Source: Psychrobacillus insolitus (GTDB taxonomy: Bacteria; Bacillota; Bacilli; Bacillales_A; Planococcaceae). From it: a DNA stretch of 64,000 nt. Positions 29,327 through 39,353 of this stretch are shown one piece after another. The translations under genes were made by a program, and so were the position numbers. Numbering within the stretch: position 1 is the stretch's first letter; every line of letters begins with the position of its first letter. The stretch lies in NCBI RefSeq assembly GCF_003254155.1, contig NZ_QKZI01000001.1, forward strand, positions 930,001-994,000, given 5' to 3'. A model generated the notes under the pieces. That model saw only the letters and a list, made by a program, of their open reading frames with translations, ran no database searches and was not told where the DNA came from.

Positions 29327-31393
29327 TTATTTAATAAGTGCATTACAATCTATAATAAGTGCTACTTTACCATTCCCTAAAATCGTTGCTCCTGAAATAG
29401 CAAATACACTAGAGAGATAGGTACCAAGAGATTTTAATACCACTTCTTGTTGTCCGATAAATGTATCTACTACAAGCCCCGCCATTTTTTCACCTTTACG
29501 AACAATTACAACTGAAAAATATTTTTCTTCATTAGAATATTTTGGTACCTCAAAAACATCTTCTAAAAAGACAAGTGGCACTACTTTCCCTCTGAAATCA
29601 ATAACTTTTTGATTATGTGCATTTAATATATCTGAAGGCTTAATAATTGCTGTCTCGATAATAGAAGAAAGAGGTACTGCATAAATCTCTTTTTCCAACT
29701 CTACTAGCATTACAGAAATAATAGATAAAGTTAATGGTAATTGAATAGAGAATAGAGATCCTTTACCTTCTGTAGAAGAAATCTCAATTGTACCTCCAAG
29801 TGACTCAATTGTTGTTTTCACAACATCTAATCCTACCCCGCGTCCTGAAATATCCGACAGAACCTCCACAGTAGAAAAACCAGAAGATAATATTAACTTT
29901 GCGACTTGCTGATCTGTTAGACTAGCGGCATCACTTTCACTTACAACTCCTTTTGATATCGCTTTTTTGAGTACTCTTTGTCGATTAATACCTGCACCAT
30001 CATCTTCTATTTCTATGTATACATGATTACCACTATGGTATGCTCGAAGAACAACAGTTCCTTCTTCTGGTTTACCATTCGCTTTACGAATTTCTGGACT
30101 CTCTATTCCATGATCTAATGAATTACGAATTAGATGTACTAACGGATCTCCTATCTCATCAATAACTGTTCGATCTAATTCTGTTTCAGCCCCTATAATT
30201 TCTAAATTTATCTTTTTGTTTAAATCTCTCGTTAACTGTCTAACCATTCTTGGGAAACGATTGAATACGGTCTCCACTGGTACCATACGCATATTTAAAA
30301 TGATATTTTGCAAATCTCCAGTAATTCGTGACATTTTTTCAACCGTTTCATCTAATTCATTATTATTAATTTCTTTTGATATCGATTCAAGCCTTCCACG
30401 ATCAATAATTAGTTCCTCAAATAAGTTCATTAAAATATCTAATCGCTCAATATTGACTCGAATTGTTTTGTTACCTATAGCAACTGTTGTCTTACTAGTT
30501 GACACTTTTCCCTGTTCTTCCTCATTAACAAAATCTTCCTGCAAATCCTCTTTTACATTTCCTTGAATAAGTTGATTTTGCTCGTTATTTTGAGACTTAT
30601 CCTTTTGACGAGTTTTCAATTTTTCAATTGAAAATTCATTTACAATTATTTCCGTTACTTCAGAAACTTTCATCAGTTTCTTTTGAACAACCTCTTTTTC
30701 TTCCACTGTTACTAAAGCAACTGTAAATGATTGATCAAAATCTTCATTTTCCAGTCTTTCTACAGTAGGAGAAGATTTTATAACATCACCCATTTTTTCT
30801 AATAACTCAAAAACCATATACACTCGTGCCGCTTTTAACAAGCAATCATCTCTTAAAGATACAGAAATCTCGAATGTTGAATAGTTTTGTTCAAATGATT
30901 GTTGAATTATTGTAAGTTCATAATCATCATAAGATAACAAGTTAGTTTTGCTATTTTCGGCTGATTCAATAGTTTCAATTGGTGCAACAATTGTTGCTGC
31001 AAGTGGTATTTCCATTCCAGTTTCGATTGCATGAAGCTTTTGAACTGTTGAGGTAACGTCTAACTTACCCTTTCCTCCTGATGCTATATCTAGTACCATT
31101 TCTTCTAATTGATCTACTGCAATAAACACAACATCTAATAATTCAGGCGTTACATGTAGCTTATTGTTTCTAATTTCATCTAATACATTTTCCATTTTAT
31201 GAGTTAAATTTGCAATATCTTCATAACCCATAGTAGCTGACATCCCTTTTAAAGTATGCGCTGACCGAAACACTTCGTTGACAATTGCAATATCACTTGG
31301 ATTTTTTTCGAGTATTAATAAATGCTCGTTACAGGCTTGAAGATGTTCCCTGCTTTCCTCTATAAACATCTCTAAATATTGAGTAGTATCCAT
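29327..31393 (-). CDS. cheA: Chemotaxis histidine kinase CheA
   Basis: Receptor-controlled kinase phosphorylating CheY and CheB. It has 688 residues. P1 HPt domain with the phospho-acceptor H46 in RSAHTLKGMSATMG, P2 region, and P3 dimerisation (MSRITGDLQNIILNMRMVPV). P4 kinase follows with N box HLIRNSLDHGIE, G1 DDGAGI and G2 GRGVGLDVV, and a C-terminal P5 CheW-like domain ends it. Length and layout are close to B. subtilis CheA. It follows cheB by 13 nt. Confidence 0.98.
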   Translation of the reverse strand: MDTTQYLEMFIEESREHLQACNEHLLILEKNPSDIAIVNEVFRSAHTLKGMSATMGYEDIANLTHKMENVLDEIRNNKLHVTPELLDVVFIAVDQLEEMVLDIASGGKGKLDVTSTVQKLHAIETGMEIPLAATIVAPIETIESAENSKTNLLSYDDYELTIIQQSFEQNYSTFEISVSLRDDCLLKAARVYMVFELLEKMGDVIKSSPTVERLENEDFDQSFTVALVTVEEKEVVQKKLMKVSEVTEIIVNEFSIEKLKTRQKDKSQNNEQNQLIQGNVKEDLQEDFVNEEEQGKVSTSKTTVAIGNKTIRVNIERLDILMNLFEELIIDRGRLESISKEINNNELDETVEKMSRITGDLQNIILNMRMVPVETVFNRFPRMVRQLTRDLNKKINLEIIGAETELDRTVIDEIGDPLVHLIRNSLDHGIESPEIRKANGKPEEGTVVLRAYHSGNHVYIEIEDDGAGINRQRVLKKAISKGVVSESDAASLTDQQVAKLILSSGFSTVEVLSDISGRGVGLDVVKTTIESLGGTIEISSTEGKGSLFSIQLPLTLSIISVMLVELEKEIYAVPLSSIIETAIIKPSDILNAHNQKVIDFRGKVVPLVFLEDVFEVPKYSNEEKYFSVVIVRKGEKMAGLVVDTFIGQQEVVLKSLGTYLSSVFAISGATILGNGKVALIIDCNALIK

Positions 31394-31406
31394 TAGTAAC
31401 TCCCCT

Positions 31407-32516
31407 TTAAGGTAAGTATTGTATAATCATTTTTCCAATTTGGTCTACATCTACGATATTATTCACTAAATTAGTTTCAACAGCAGCTTTCGGCATTCCA
31501 TAAACAATGCATGTTTTCGCAGATTCGGCAATGGCGACGACATTCCCTTTTGCTTTTAGTTTGTGAAGACCAATAGCACCATCTGAACCCATCCCTGTCA
31601 TAATAACAACAATTTTATCAAAGTCATTGTACTGACTATTATCCTCAAATAACACATCAACAGCTGGTCGATGCCCTGCTCTTGGAGGTTCGACATCATC
31701 TAACAGAATGGAGTATATACTACCAGTTTTTGTTAAACGCATATGATATCCTCCTGGAGCTATATAAGCTTGTCCATCTCGAAGTATATCACCAGTCTCT
31801 GCTTCTTTAACAGATATTTCAGATAATTGATCTAGTCGTTGCGCTAAAGATTTCGTGAAGCCAGCTGGCATATGCTGAACGATTAATATTGGTGCTTTGA
31901 TGTCCTTAGGCAGTTTTGTAATTACTTCTTGTAATGCTCTCGGACCTCCAGTTGAAGTACCTATGAGAATCATTTTCTTCTTAAACTTATTCCAACTAGC
32001 TACTTTAGGCATTACTCTAGTTACTGTCTCCGTCTTGCTATTGATAACTACTGAACCAACAAAATTAGTAAGACTTTCTACAACTGGTCTCTCCATCATT
32101 GAAATTTTTATAGTTGCAGCATTTTCTACTTTTTCAACAAGTTCACTTTTTATTTTATGTAAATCTAAAGATATGGCACCACTTGGTTTTGCGATAAAAT
32201 CTACTGCTCCATATTCCATAGCAAGTAACGTACTTTCGGAACTTTTTTTTGTCATGCTAGAGAGCATCACAACTGCAACTGGCGTCTCTTTCATTATTTG
32301 CTTTAGTGCATCTAACCCATTCATTATTGGCATTTCAATATCCATAATCACTACATTTGGTTGAAGCAATTTAATCTTTTCAATAGCATCTCGTCCATTT
32401 CTAGCGATACCAACTACTTCAATTTTTTCGTTATCTATAAAAAAATCTCCTATTAATTTTCGCATAAAAGCAGAATCATCTACAATCAACAACTTCTTTT
32501 TTTGTGAGATATTCAA
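31407..32516 (-). CDS. cheB: Chemotaxis methylesterase CheB
   Basis: Response regulator that demethylates chemoreceptors. The N-terminal receiver has the acidic pair DD near residues 13-14 and the phospho-acceptor D59 (VVIMDIEMP). The C-terminal esterase has the catalytic serine S188 in GTSTGGPRAL, the histidine in VQHMPAGFTKSLA and the aspartate in MTGMGSDGAIGL. It is 369 residues and lies between flhG and cheA. Confidence 0.97.
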   Translation of the reverse strand: MNISQKKKLLIVDDSAFMRKLIGDFFIDNEKIEVVGIARNGRDAIEKIKLLQPNVVIMDIEMPIMNGLDALKQIMKETPVAVVMLSSMTKKSSESTLLAMEYGAVDFIAKPSGAISLDLHKIKSELVEKVENAATIKISMMERPVVESLTNFVGSVVINSKTETVTRVMPKVASWNKFKKKMILIGTSTGGPRALQEVITKLPKDIKAPILIVQHMPAGFTKSLAQRLDQLSEISVKEAETGDILRDGQAYIAPGGYHMRLTKTGSIYSILLDDVEPPRAGHRPAVDVLFEDNSQYNDFDKIVVIMTGMGSDGAIGLHKLKAKGNVVAIAESAKTCIVYGMPKAAVETNLVNNIVDVDQIGKMIIQYLP

Positions 32517-32520
32517 TCTT

Positions 32521-33387
32521 TTACACCCTTCCAGAAAATATATTTTTCAATTTGGCTATAAAATTACTTTTTTGAGGAAGCTTTTCTTGTACCATTTCAG
32601 TATCAGTAAAATTATAAACTATTCGTTGCAGCTTTTTGGTAACTTCTGATTCTGGAAATAATATCGAAAAGGGAATTTGTTGTTTGACAGCAAGCCTTAC
32701 TACTGTATCTTCAGGTAAAAACCCAAGTATAGAAATTTCTTTTGATAAAAATTTAGACATCGCTAACTTTAAACGCTTTGACGTTTCTAGACCTTCTTCT
32801 TCACTAAAAACTCGATTACAAACCACATTCATTTTTTTATCTGGATCTTTAAAATAAATATATTTCATCATTGAATATGCATCCGTAATAGAAGTAGGTT
32901 CAGCAGTAGTTATAACGATTATTTCATCAATTGATACTAATAATTCCAATGATTGACTCGTAGCTCCTGCTCCCATATCAAATACAATATAATCATAGCT
33001 CTTTTGTAAATATTCGAATGCCGCAATTAAACGGTTAAATACAGGTTCTGTCCATTCTAATATATTTGAAAGTCCTGAACCACCTGAAATATATTTTAGG
33101 TTATTAGGTCCGTCGAACATGACTTCCTCTATTGACTTATCACCTACTAAATAATCTTTAAAACTATAAGAAATGGATTCACCTAATAAGATATGAATAT
33201 TCCCCATACCTATATCCATATCAATTAAAATGACCTTTTTTCCTATGCCACTTAAGATTGTTGTAAAGTTCATCGAAAAATTACTTTTTCCCACTCCTCC
33301 TTTTCCACTAACTACAGCAATAGATTTACCTAATTTGTTTTGACTTCGAAGCATTAGCATTCTTAGTTCTTCAGCTTGATCTCTCAT
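32521..33387 (-). CDS. flhG: Flagellar site-determining ATPase FlhG (YlxH, MinD-like)
   Basis: ParA/MinD-type ATPase controlling number and placement of flagella with FlhF. It has 288 residues. The extreme N-terminus carries the DQAxxLR motif (DQAEELR, residues 3-9), known to stimulate FlhF GTPase activity, and the deviant Walker A SGKGGVGKS is at 27-35. A C-terminal amphipathic stretch may bind membrane. It overlaps flhF by 17 nt, in keeping with coupled production of the pair. Confidence 0.95.
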   Translation of the reverse strand: MRDQAEELRMLMLRSQNKLGKSIAVVSGKGGVGKSNFSMNFTTILSGIGKKVILIDMDIGMGNIHILLGESISYSFKDYLVGDKSIEEVMFDGPNNLKYISGGSGLSNILEWTEPVFNRLIAAFEYLQKSYDYIVFDMGAGATSQSLELLVSIDEIIVITTAEPTSITDAYSMMKYIYFKDPDKKMNVVCNRVFSEEEGLETSKRLKLAMSKFLSKEISILGFLPEDTVVRLAVKQQIPFSILFPESEVTKKLQRIVYNFTDTEMVQEKLPQKSNFIAKLKNIFSGRV

Positions 33388-34483
33388 GAGGAATCCCCTT
33401 TAAGAATAAATTGAGCAAGTCAATTAAACTAGCTTCTACTATATCTTCCGGGACTTCTTGGCCATCCGTGTAATAAGCAAGTCCTTTCTTATATTTAATC
33501 ATTAAATTAATGATAGCTCCAATAGAATTAGTCTCGTCTATTTTTGTAAAAATAAACTTCTCAATTGGAAAACCTTGGAATTGTTCAATTATTACTTCCA
33601 TATCGATTTGCTTGGACGTTGTTGAAAGGACAAGAAATGTCTCTGTATTTTCCTCAAAATTAATTAACTTCTGTAAATCTTGAACAAATTTAATTTCTTT
33701 ATAATTTCTACCTGCAGTATCGATAAATACAACATCCAGATTTTCAAATTTCCTCATTACTTCTTGTAAATCATGTTCATTGTATATAATTTCCATCGGT
33801 GCTTGTAGTAACCCTGCATATGTTTTTAGTTGTTCTATTGCTGCAATTCGGTAAGTATCCGTGGTAATAAATCCTACTTTTTTCTTTTTTTCCAAAACTG
33901 CTCTAGCAGCCATTTTAGCAATCGTTGTTGTCTTACCTACACCTGTTGGTCCTAAAACATTAATAAATTTTTTAGAATAGGATATTCCACCAAAAGGAAC
34001 CTCTTGTAATTTTGCAATGAGTAAATTTTGTACAATTTCTTTTTGGACTTCTATTGGTATCCGTGTTTTACTATTATTTAGATGTACGAAAAGCTCATCA
34101 CTAATTGTTGTGATAAGCTCCTCTTCAAGTTCTTGGTCTGCTAAATAGTTTAAAATAATGTTGAATTCTTCAGGGAATTCTGTTCCCACTTGAGAATGTT
34201 TGATAGACTTCACCATTTTTTTTAAGTCTTCCAATTCTTTTTTTATTTCAGTGGAAATTGAATCATTTTTTACTATTTGTGTGCTAGGTGTCCTTGGGGT
34301 AACTGGTGCTTCAACTGAATCCATCCCAGCTAATACTTCTATCGTTTTCTTTTTAAATAATCCTAAGAAACCTTTTGAATATAAGACTTTAGAGTTTAAT
34401 ATAACGGCGTCTTCCCCTAAATCTTTTCGAATAAGTTTCATCACTTCTGGCATTGTACTTGCAGAATATTTTTTCGTTTTCAT
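33371..34483 (-). CDS. flhF: SRP-type GTPase FlhF
   Basis: SRP-family GTPase that sets the site of flagellar assembly. The N-terminal part is a basic, variable B domain (YSASTMPEVMKLIRKDLGEDAVIL). The N and G domains follow with the P-loop [19 protein letters not shown] (G3) and FTKIDETNSIGAI (G4/G5). It has 370 residues. Its ATG overlaps the flhA stop by 1 nt. Confidence 0.97.
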   Translation of the reverse strand: MKTKKYSASTMPEVMKLIRKDLGEDAVILNSKVLYSKGFLGLFKKKTIEVLAGMDSVEAPVTPRTPSTQIVKNDSISTEIKKELEDLKKMVKSIKHSQVGTEFPEEFNIILNYLADQELEEELITTISDELFVHLNNSKTRIPIEVQKEIVQNLLIAKLQEVPFGGISYSKKFINVLGPTGVGKTTTIAKMAARAVLEKKKKVGFITTDTYRIAAIEQLKTYAGLLQAPMEIIYNEHDLQEVMRKFENLDVVFIDTAGRNYKEIKFVQDLQKLINFEENTETFLVLSTTSKQIDMEVIIEQFQGFPIEKFIFTKIDETNSIGAIINLMIKYKKGLAYYTDGQEVPEDIVEASLIDLLNLFLKGIPHERSS

Positions 34484-36513
34484 TATATATTCACCACCCC
34501 AACGCTTTGTACCTCAATGGAAGATTCTAATTCATTATAAGAAAGAATTGGAACTTGAGGGAAATATCTTTCTGTCATTTGGCGCAAATACATGCGAACT
34601 GTTGGAGAACACAAAATAATTGGTGTTTGTTCCATTAACGATGCTCGTTCAATTTCTTTAGCCATAGACTCTAAAATAGTTTGTGAATCATTTGGGTCAA
34701 TAGATAAATAATTCCCAGTATCTGTTTGTTGAATATTATCAGCGATCATTTTTTCTACTTTTCCTGATACAGTTACTACTTTTAATACGTGACTATTTCC
34801 TACAAATTGAGTAGTTATTTGTTTTGCCAATGACTGTCTTGTATATTCAGTTAATACATCAATATCTGAAGTCATTTTGGAATAATCGGCAAGTGTTTCA
34901 AAAATAACTGGTAAATTCCTTATTGATACACGTTCTTTTAGTAAATTACTAAGAACTTTCTGTATTTCTCCAACAGTGAGTGGAGTAGGTGTCAACTCAT
35001 CAACAAGTATTGGATAAGTCTCTCTTATGTGATCAATCAATTGTTTCGTTTCTTGACGGCCTAGTAGATCATGAGCATTATTGCGAATAATTTCAGTCAG
35101 ATGAGTAGAAACGACACTAGGTGGATCTACAACTGTATAACCGAGAATTTCAGCTTCTTCTTTTACAGTCTCTGTAATCCATTTTGCAGGCAATCCAAAA
35201 GATGGTTCAATTGTATCGATACCTTCGATTGAATCATCATCACCAGGACTCATTGCTAGATAATGATCTAATAATAGTTCTCCTCTAGCCATTTCATTTC
35301 CCTTTATTTTGAGACGATACTCATTCGGTTGCAATTGAATATTATCCCGTATTCGAACTACCGGAATAACAAGACCTAACTCTAAAGCTAGTTGCCTACG
35401 TATCATCACAACTCGGTCAAGCAAATCACCGCCCTGTGATGCATCTACCAGTGGAATAAGTCCATAGCCAAATTCAAATTCAATTGGATCTACATTGAGT
35501 AGATTAATAACATTTTCAGGACTTTTCATATTATCCGTTTCTATTTCTTCTTCAAAATCTTCTAAGTCGGCAGGATCCTCTTTACTCGCCCTATTCATCA
35601 TATATGCCCCAGCTATAAGTGCAATTGAAACTGGAAATGTTAACAGTATTCCAATGGGAGTAACAACTCCTAGAAGAGCAATTGTAGCGGCAGCAACATA
35701 AAGAAGTTTAGGCTGATTAAATAATTGACTGGTGATGTCTTCACCAAGATTACCTTTAGATGCTGCTCTTGTTACAACAATACCAGTTGCCGTTGAAATA
35801 AGAAGTGCAGGAATTTGTGATACAAGCCCGTCCCCTACAGTCATTGTAGAAAAAAGGACTGCAGCTTCTCCGAAAGGAAGTCCAAATTGTACAACACCAA
35901 TGATAATACCAAATACAAGGTTAATAAGAACAATAATGATTCCTGCAATGGCATCCCCTTTTACGAATTTTGTTGCACCATCCATCGCACCGTAAAAGTC
36001 AGCTTCTCCACTAACTTTTTCACGTCGTTCTCTTGCTTCTTTTTCAGAAATCATCCCAGCATTTAAATCTGCATCAATACTCATTTGTTTACCAGGCATC
36101 GCATCAAGTGTAAAACGTGCAGCTACTTCAGATACACGCTCTGCCCCTTTAGTAATAACAATGAAATTTATGATTACTAAAATTGCAAATACTACTAAAC
36201 CAACTAACATATTTCCACCTGTCACAAACGTACCAAAAGTTTCTACTACAGTACCAGCATCTCCATCGGCTAAAATTGCTCTTGTAGTGGAAACATTAAG
36301 TGCTAGCCTAAATAATGTTACTAGTAATAAAAGAGTTGGAAAAACGGAAAACTGTAATGCCTCTTGCATATTCATAGCAGTCATTAAAATAAGTAACGCT
36401 ATGGCAATATTGATAATAATTAAAAAACTGATTAACCAGTGAGGTAGAGGTATTATTAGCATTGCAACAATCGATATTACAGCTGCTAATACGGTTATAT
36501 CGCGGACTTGCAT
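34483..36513 (-). CDS. flhA: Flagellar type III export gate protein FlhA
   Basis: Major export-gate subunit, forming a nonameric ring in the MS ring. The N-terminal ~310 residues hold about eight membrane segments with the conserved cytoplasmic FHIPEP-like loop (here AARFTLDAMPGKQMSIDADLNAG, split by short gaps in the pattern). The C-terminal half is a soluble chaperone- and ATPase-docking domain. The start is the ATG at 36511-36513 (MQVRDITVL) behind GAGGTGGGAG. The length is 676 residues. Confidence 0.97.
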   Translation of the reverse strand: MQVRDITVLAAVISIVAMLIIPLPHWLISFLIIINIAIALLILMTAMNMQEALQFSVFPTLLLLVTLFRLALNVSTTRAILADGDAGTVVETFGTFVTGGNMLVGLVVFAILVIINFIVITKGAERVSEVAARFTLDAMPGKQMSIDADLNAGMISEKEARERREKVSGEADFYGAMDGATKFVKGDAIAGIIIVLINLVFGIIIGVVQFGLPFGEAAVLFSTMTVGDGLVSQIPALLISTATGIVVTRAASKGNLGEDITSQLFNQPKLLYVAAATIALLGVVTPIGILLTFPVSIALIAGAYMMNRASKEDPADLEDFEEEIETDNMKSPENVINLLNVDPIEFEFGYGLIPLVDASQGGDLLDRVVMIRRQLALELGLVIPVVRIRDNIQLQPNEYRLKIKGNEMARGELLLDHYLAMSPGDDDSIEGIDTIEPSFGLPAKWITETVKEEAEILGYTVVDPPSVVSTHLTEIIRNNAHDLLGRQETKQLIDHIRETYPILVDELTPTPLTVGEIQKVLSNLLKERVSIRNLPVIFETLADYSKMTSDIDVLTEYTRQSLAKQITTQFVGNSHVLKVVTVSGKVEKMIADNIQQTDTGNYLSIDPNDSQTILESMAKEIERASLMEQTPIILCSPTVRMYLRQMTERYFPQVPILSYNELESSIEVQSVGVVNI

Positions 36514-36537
36514 ATACTCCCACCTCAATCTTTACAT

Positions 36538-37623
36538 TTAAATTTTTTGCTTTATACGGTATACATAAGCAAGCACTTCTGCAATCGCTTTAAAAAATTC
36601 ATCTGGAATTTTCTGACCGATTTCAACTTGATCATACATTGCACGAGCTAATTCTCGATTTTCTACCATTACTACATCATTTTCTTTTGCAATTAATTTA
36701 ATTTTTTGAGCGACAAAGTCCGCTCCTTTCGCTACTACAGTTGGGGCATCCATTGATGCATCATCGTATTTTAACGCAATGGCAAAATGAGTTGGATTTG
36801 TAATGACTACATCTGCTGTAGGAACTTCTTGCATCATACGACGCATAGCCATCTCTCTTTGTCTTTGGCGGATACGTGATTTTATAATAGGATCCCCATC
36901 TGAATTTTTATGTTCATCTTTTATGTCTTGTTTCGACATTTTAAGATTTTTTTCATAATCAAAACGTTGATAAAAAAAGTCTAAGACAGAAATAAATAAT
37001 AATACGAACGAAGCAGCTATTCCCATCATTCCAGTTAGCCATCCTATAGTAGAAAGTGTATCCCAAGCTGATTTAAATGATAAAGAAAGTACTTGCTCGA
37101 TATTCATCCATAGTATCAACGTTGTTACAGAACCAATAAACCCTATTTTCATAATTGATTTTAATAATTCGACAATCGCTTTTATCGAAAAAATTCGTTT
37201 TAACCCTTTTATTGGATCTATTTTTTTCAAATCAAACTTTAATGGTTCAGTTGTAAATAATAGACCAAATTGAAATAAATTACCTACTATCGCCGCAACT
37301 ACAGCAACTAACATAATTGGCAATACGATAATTGCCACTTCAATAAGAATATCTGTAAAAATCAGAATTACCGATTCAATTGTTAACGTTTCAACTAACA
37401 TATATTTTGTAAAAGCCACACTAAAAAAAGAATATATTTCCGATCTTAAAAATCCTGCAAAAAAGAATAAGAAAAGAAAAATAGATAATAGTACAACCGC
37501 ACTAGTCACATCTGGACTTTTTAATACTTGCCCTTTTTTTCGTGAATCTTGCCTTTTCTTAGGTGTAGCTTTTTCTGTCTTTTCTCCAGCAAAGTACTGT
37601 AAGTCTAATCGGAGCTTAAACAA
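36538..37623 (-). CDS. flhB: Flagellar type III export switch protein FlhB
   Basis: Export-gate subunit that switches substrate specificity from hook to filament. Four membrane helices are followed by a cytoplasmic domain with the autocleavage site NPTH (VITNPTHFAIALKYDD). The N-terminus DLQYFAGEKTEKATPKK is characteristic. I prefer the TTG at 37621-37623 (MFKLRLDLQ), 8 nt after AGGTGG, over the upstream GTG codons, which have no ribosome site and lie inside fliR; this matches the B. subtilis start MKLRVDLQ. It has 361 residues. Confidence 0.95.
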   Translation of the reverse strand: MFKLRLDLQYFAGEKTEKATPKKRQDSRKKGQVLKSPDVTSAVVLLSIFLFLFFFAGFLRSEIYSFFSVAFTKYMLVETLTIESVILIFTDILIEVAIIVLPIMLVAVVAAIVGNLFQFGLLFTTEPLKFDLKKIDPIKGLKRIFSIKAIVELLKSIMKIGFIGSVTTLILWMNIEQVLSLSFKSAWDTLSTIGWLTGMMGIAASFVLLFISVLDFFYQRFDYEKNLKMSKQDIKDEHKNSDGDPIIKSRIRQRQREMAMRRMMQEVPTADVVITNPTHFAIALKYDDASMDAPTVVAKGADFVAQKIKLIAKENDVVMVENRELARAMYDQVEIGQKIPDEFFKAIAEVLAYVYRIKQKI

Positions 37624-37624
37624 T

Positions 37625-38401
37625 TTAGCCACCACCTAATATAATCATTAAATCTCGCATTGCAATTATCATAATTTCAAACATTTTTTGCATTACCGCT
37701 ACTAATACCCCCATCATAATAACTAACACTAGAAAACTAACACCAATCTTTAATGGGAAACCTACAACGAAAATATTAAGTTGGGGTACAGTTCTTGCGG
37801 TTATACCTAATGCAATATCCACTAAAAAGAGGGTCGCGACAATTGGTATAGACATTTGAAATGCAACAGCGAAAACGCCAGCAAATGTTTTCATGATAAA
37901 TTCAATAAAATTTTCTTGTCCAAAAGGTGGAAATGAGAGCTCCATTGGGACAAATTGATAACTATAAAAAATACCATCTAATAATAAATGATGTCCATTC
38001 AACGCAAGAAGTAATAATAAAGCAATTGTATTTAAAAATTGCCCAATAAGTGGACTTTGAGCACCTGTCTGTGGATCAATAACATTTGCTATGGCAAACC
38101 CCATTTGAAAATCAATAAATCCACCAGCGATCTGGATAGCTGACATAATAATAAAAGCAAGTAGCCCAATAAACAAGCCGATAATAACTTCCTTCATAAT
38201 TAATAATATGTAATCACCATTCACTTCAAAAGGTGCAACATCTAACGTATAATACATCATCCAAGATATCACTACTGCGAATGCAATACGATGTGTACCA
38301 GGTATTGATCTATGTGAAAATAGTGGTAAAACAACAAAAAATGCAGATACACGTGCAATAATAAGTAACAGAACAGTTAAATTTGGTAGTATTTCTTCCA
38401 T
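37625..38401 (-). CDS. fliR: Flagellar type III export protein FliR
   Basis: Core export-channel subunit that assembles with FliP and FliQ. It has ~258 residues and about six hydrophobic segments, including LPLFSHRSIPGTHRIAFAVVISW and FIDFQMGFAIANVIDPQ, typical of the family. I start it at the ATG 38399-38401 (MEEILPNL); a TTG four codons upstream would overlap fliQ. The stop overlaps the flhB ribosome site. Confidence 0.95.
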   Translation of the reverse strand: MEEILPNLTVLLLIIARVSAFFVVLPLFSHRSIPGTHRIAFAVVISWMMYYTLDVAPFEVNGDYILLIMKEVIIGLFIGLLAFIIMSAIQIAGGFIDFQMGFAIANVIDPQTGAQSPLIGQFLNTIALLLLLALNGHHLLLDGIFYSYQFVPMELSFPPFGQENFIEFIMKTFAGVFAVAFQMSIPIVATLFLVDIALGITARTVPQLNIFVVGFPLKIGVSFLVLVIMMGVLVAVMQKMFEIMIIAMRDLMIILGGG

Positions 38402-38405
38402 TGAC

Positions 38406-38675
38406 TCAACCAATGTATCTTGTCAGATTTTCAAAAATATCAGCTGCATATGAAGTTATTTGTGAAAGCATCCACGGTCCAAAAAAAACGAGTCCTAATA
38501 ATACTGCAATTATTTTCGGAACAAAAGCTAGCGTTTGTTCTTGAATCTGTGTTGTAGCTTGAAAAATACTTACTGCTAAACCAGTTATTAATGCTATTAA
38601 TAGAAGAGGACCTGATGCAAGAAGAATGACCCAGATAGCTCGTTCTGCAATCGAAATTACCATTTCATTACTCAT
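38406..38675 (-). CDS. fliQ: Flagellar type III export protein FliQ
   Basis: Small export-gate subunit: 89 residues with two membrane helices (about 12-38 and 50-75) and the conserved LIALITGLAVSIFQATTQIQ between them. Sits between fliP and fliR. Confidence 0.96.
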   Translation of the reverse strand: MSNEMVISIAERAIWVILLASGPLLLIALITGLAVSIFQATTQIQEQTLAFVPKIIAVLLGLVFFGPWMLSQITSYAADIFENLTRYIG

Positions 38676-38687
38676 TTCGATCAGCTC

Positions 38688-39353
38688 CTAAAAACTTTGT
38701 AAAATAGATTTCATTACTAAATACCAACCATCTACTAATACGAATAACAATATTTTAAATGGTAAAGAGATCATAACTGGTGGCAACATCATCATACCCA
38801 TGGACATTAAAACACTGGCAACAATCATATCAATAACTAAAAAAGGAATAAAAATCATAAATCCTATTTGAAATGCTGTTTTTATCTCACTAATTGCAAA
38901 TGCAGGAACCATTATGGTTAATGGGATATCTTCCAATGTTTCTGGTCTCTCTGCTTCTGAATATCGCAAAAACAGTTCCAAATCTTTTTGTCTAGTGTGT
39001 TTACTCATAAACTCTTTAAATGGAGCAGAGGCTTTCTCATATGCCTCATCTAATGTAATTTCTTCGTTAAATAAAGGTGTTAATGCTTCTTTATTTACTT
39101 CTTGTAACGTTGGAGCCATAATAAAAAACGTTAAGAACAGAGCCAGACCAACCAGCACTTGGTTCGGTGGCATTTGTCCCGTGGCTAATGCTGTTCGAAC
39201 AAATGATAATATAATAATGATTCGTGCAAATGAAGTCATTAATATTAAAATACTAGGTGCCAATGATAAAACCGTAAGTAAAAGCATTAATTTGATAGAC
39301 GTAGAAACATTAGATGGATCACTGTCCGAGAAAAACTGGACAAAATCATTCAT
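38688..39353 (-). CDS. fliP: Flagellar type III export protein FliP
   Basis: Pentameric core of the export channel. It has 221 residues. Hallmarks are ILMTSFARIIIILSFVRTAL, the NQVLVGLALFLTFFIMAP segment and IMVPAFAISEIKTAFQIGFM. There is no clear cleavable signal peptide, as in B. subtilis. It overlaps the end of fliO/fliZ by 8 nt. Confidence 0.97.
   Translation of the reverse strand: MNDFVQFFSDSDPSNVSTSIKLMLLLTVLSLAPSILILMTSFARIIIILSFVRTALATGQMPPNQVLVGLALFLTFFIMAPTLQEVNKEALTPLFNEEITLDEAYEKASAPFKEFMSKHTRQKDLELFLRYSEAERPETLEDIPLTIMVPAFAISEIKTAFQIGFMIFIPFLVIDMIVASVLMSMGMMMLPPVMISLPFKILLFVLVDGWYLVMKSILQSF

Noticed and set aside
31897-32364. Plus-strand open frame of about 155 codons opposite cheB
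   Set aside because: Antisense to a well-conserved gene, low-complexity Ser/Thr/Ile composition and no start signals.
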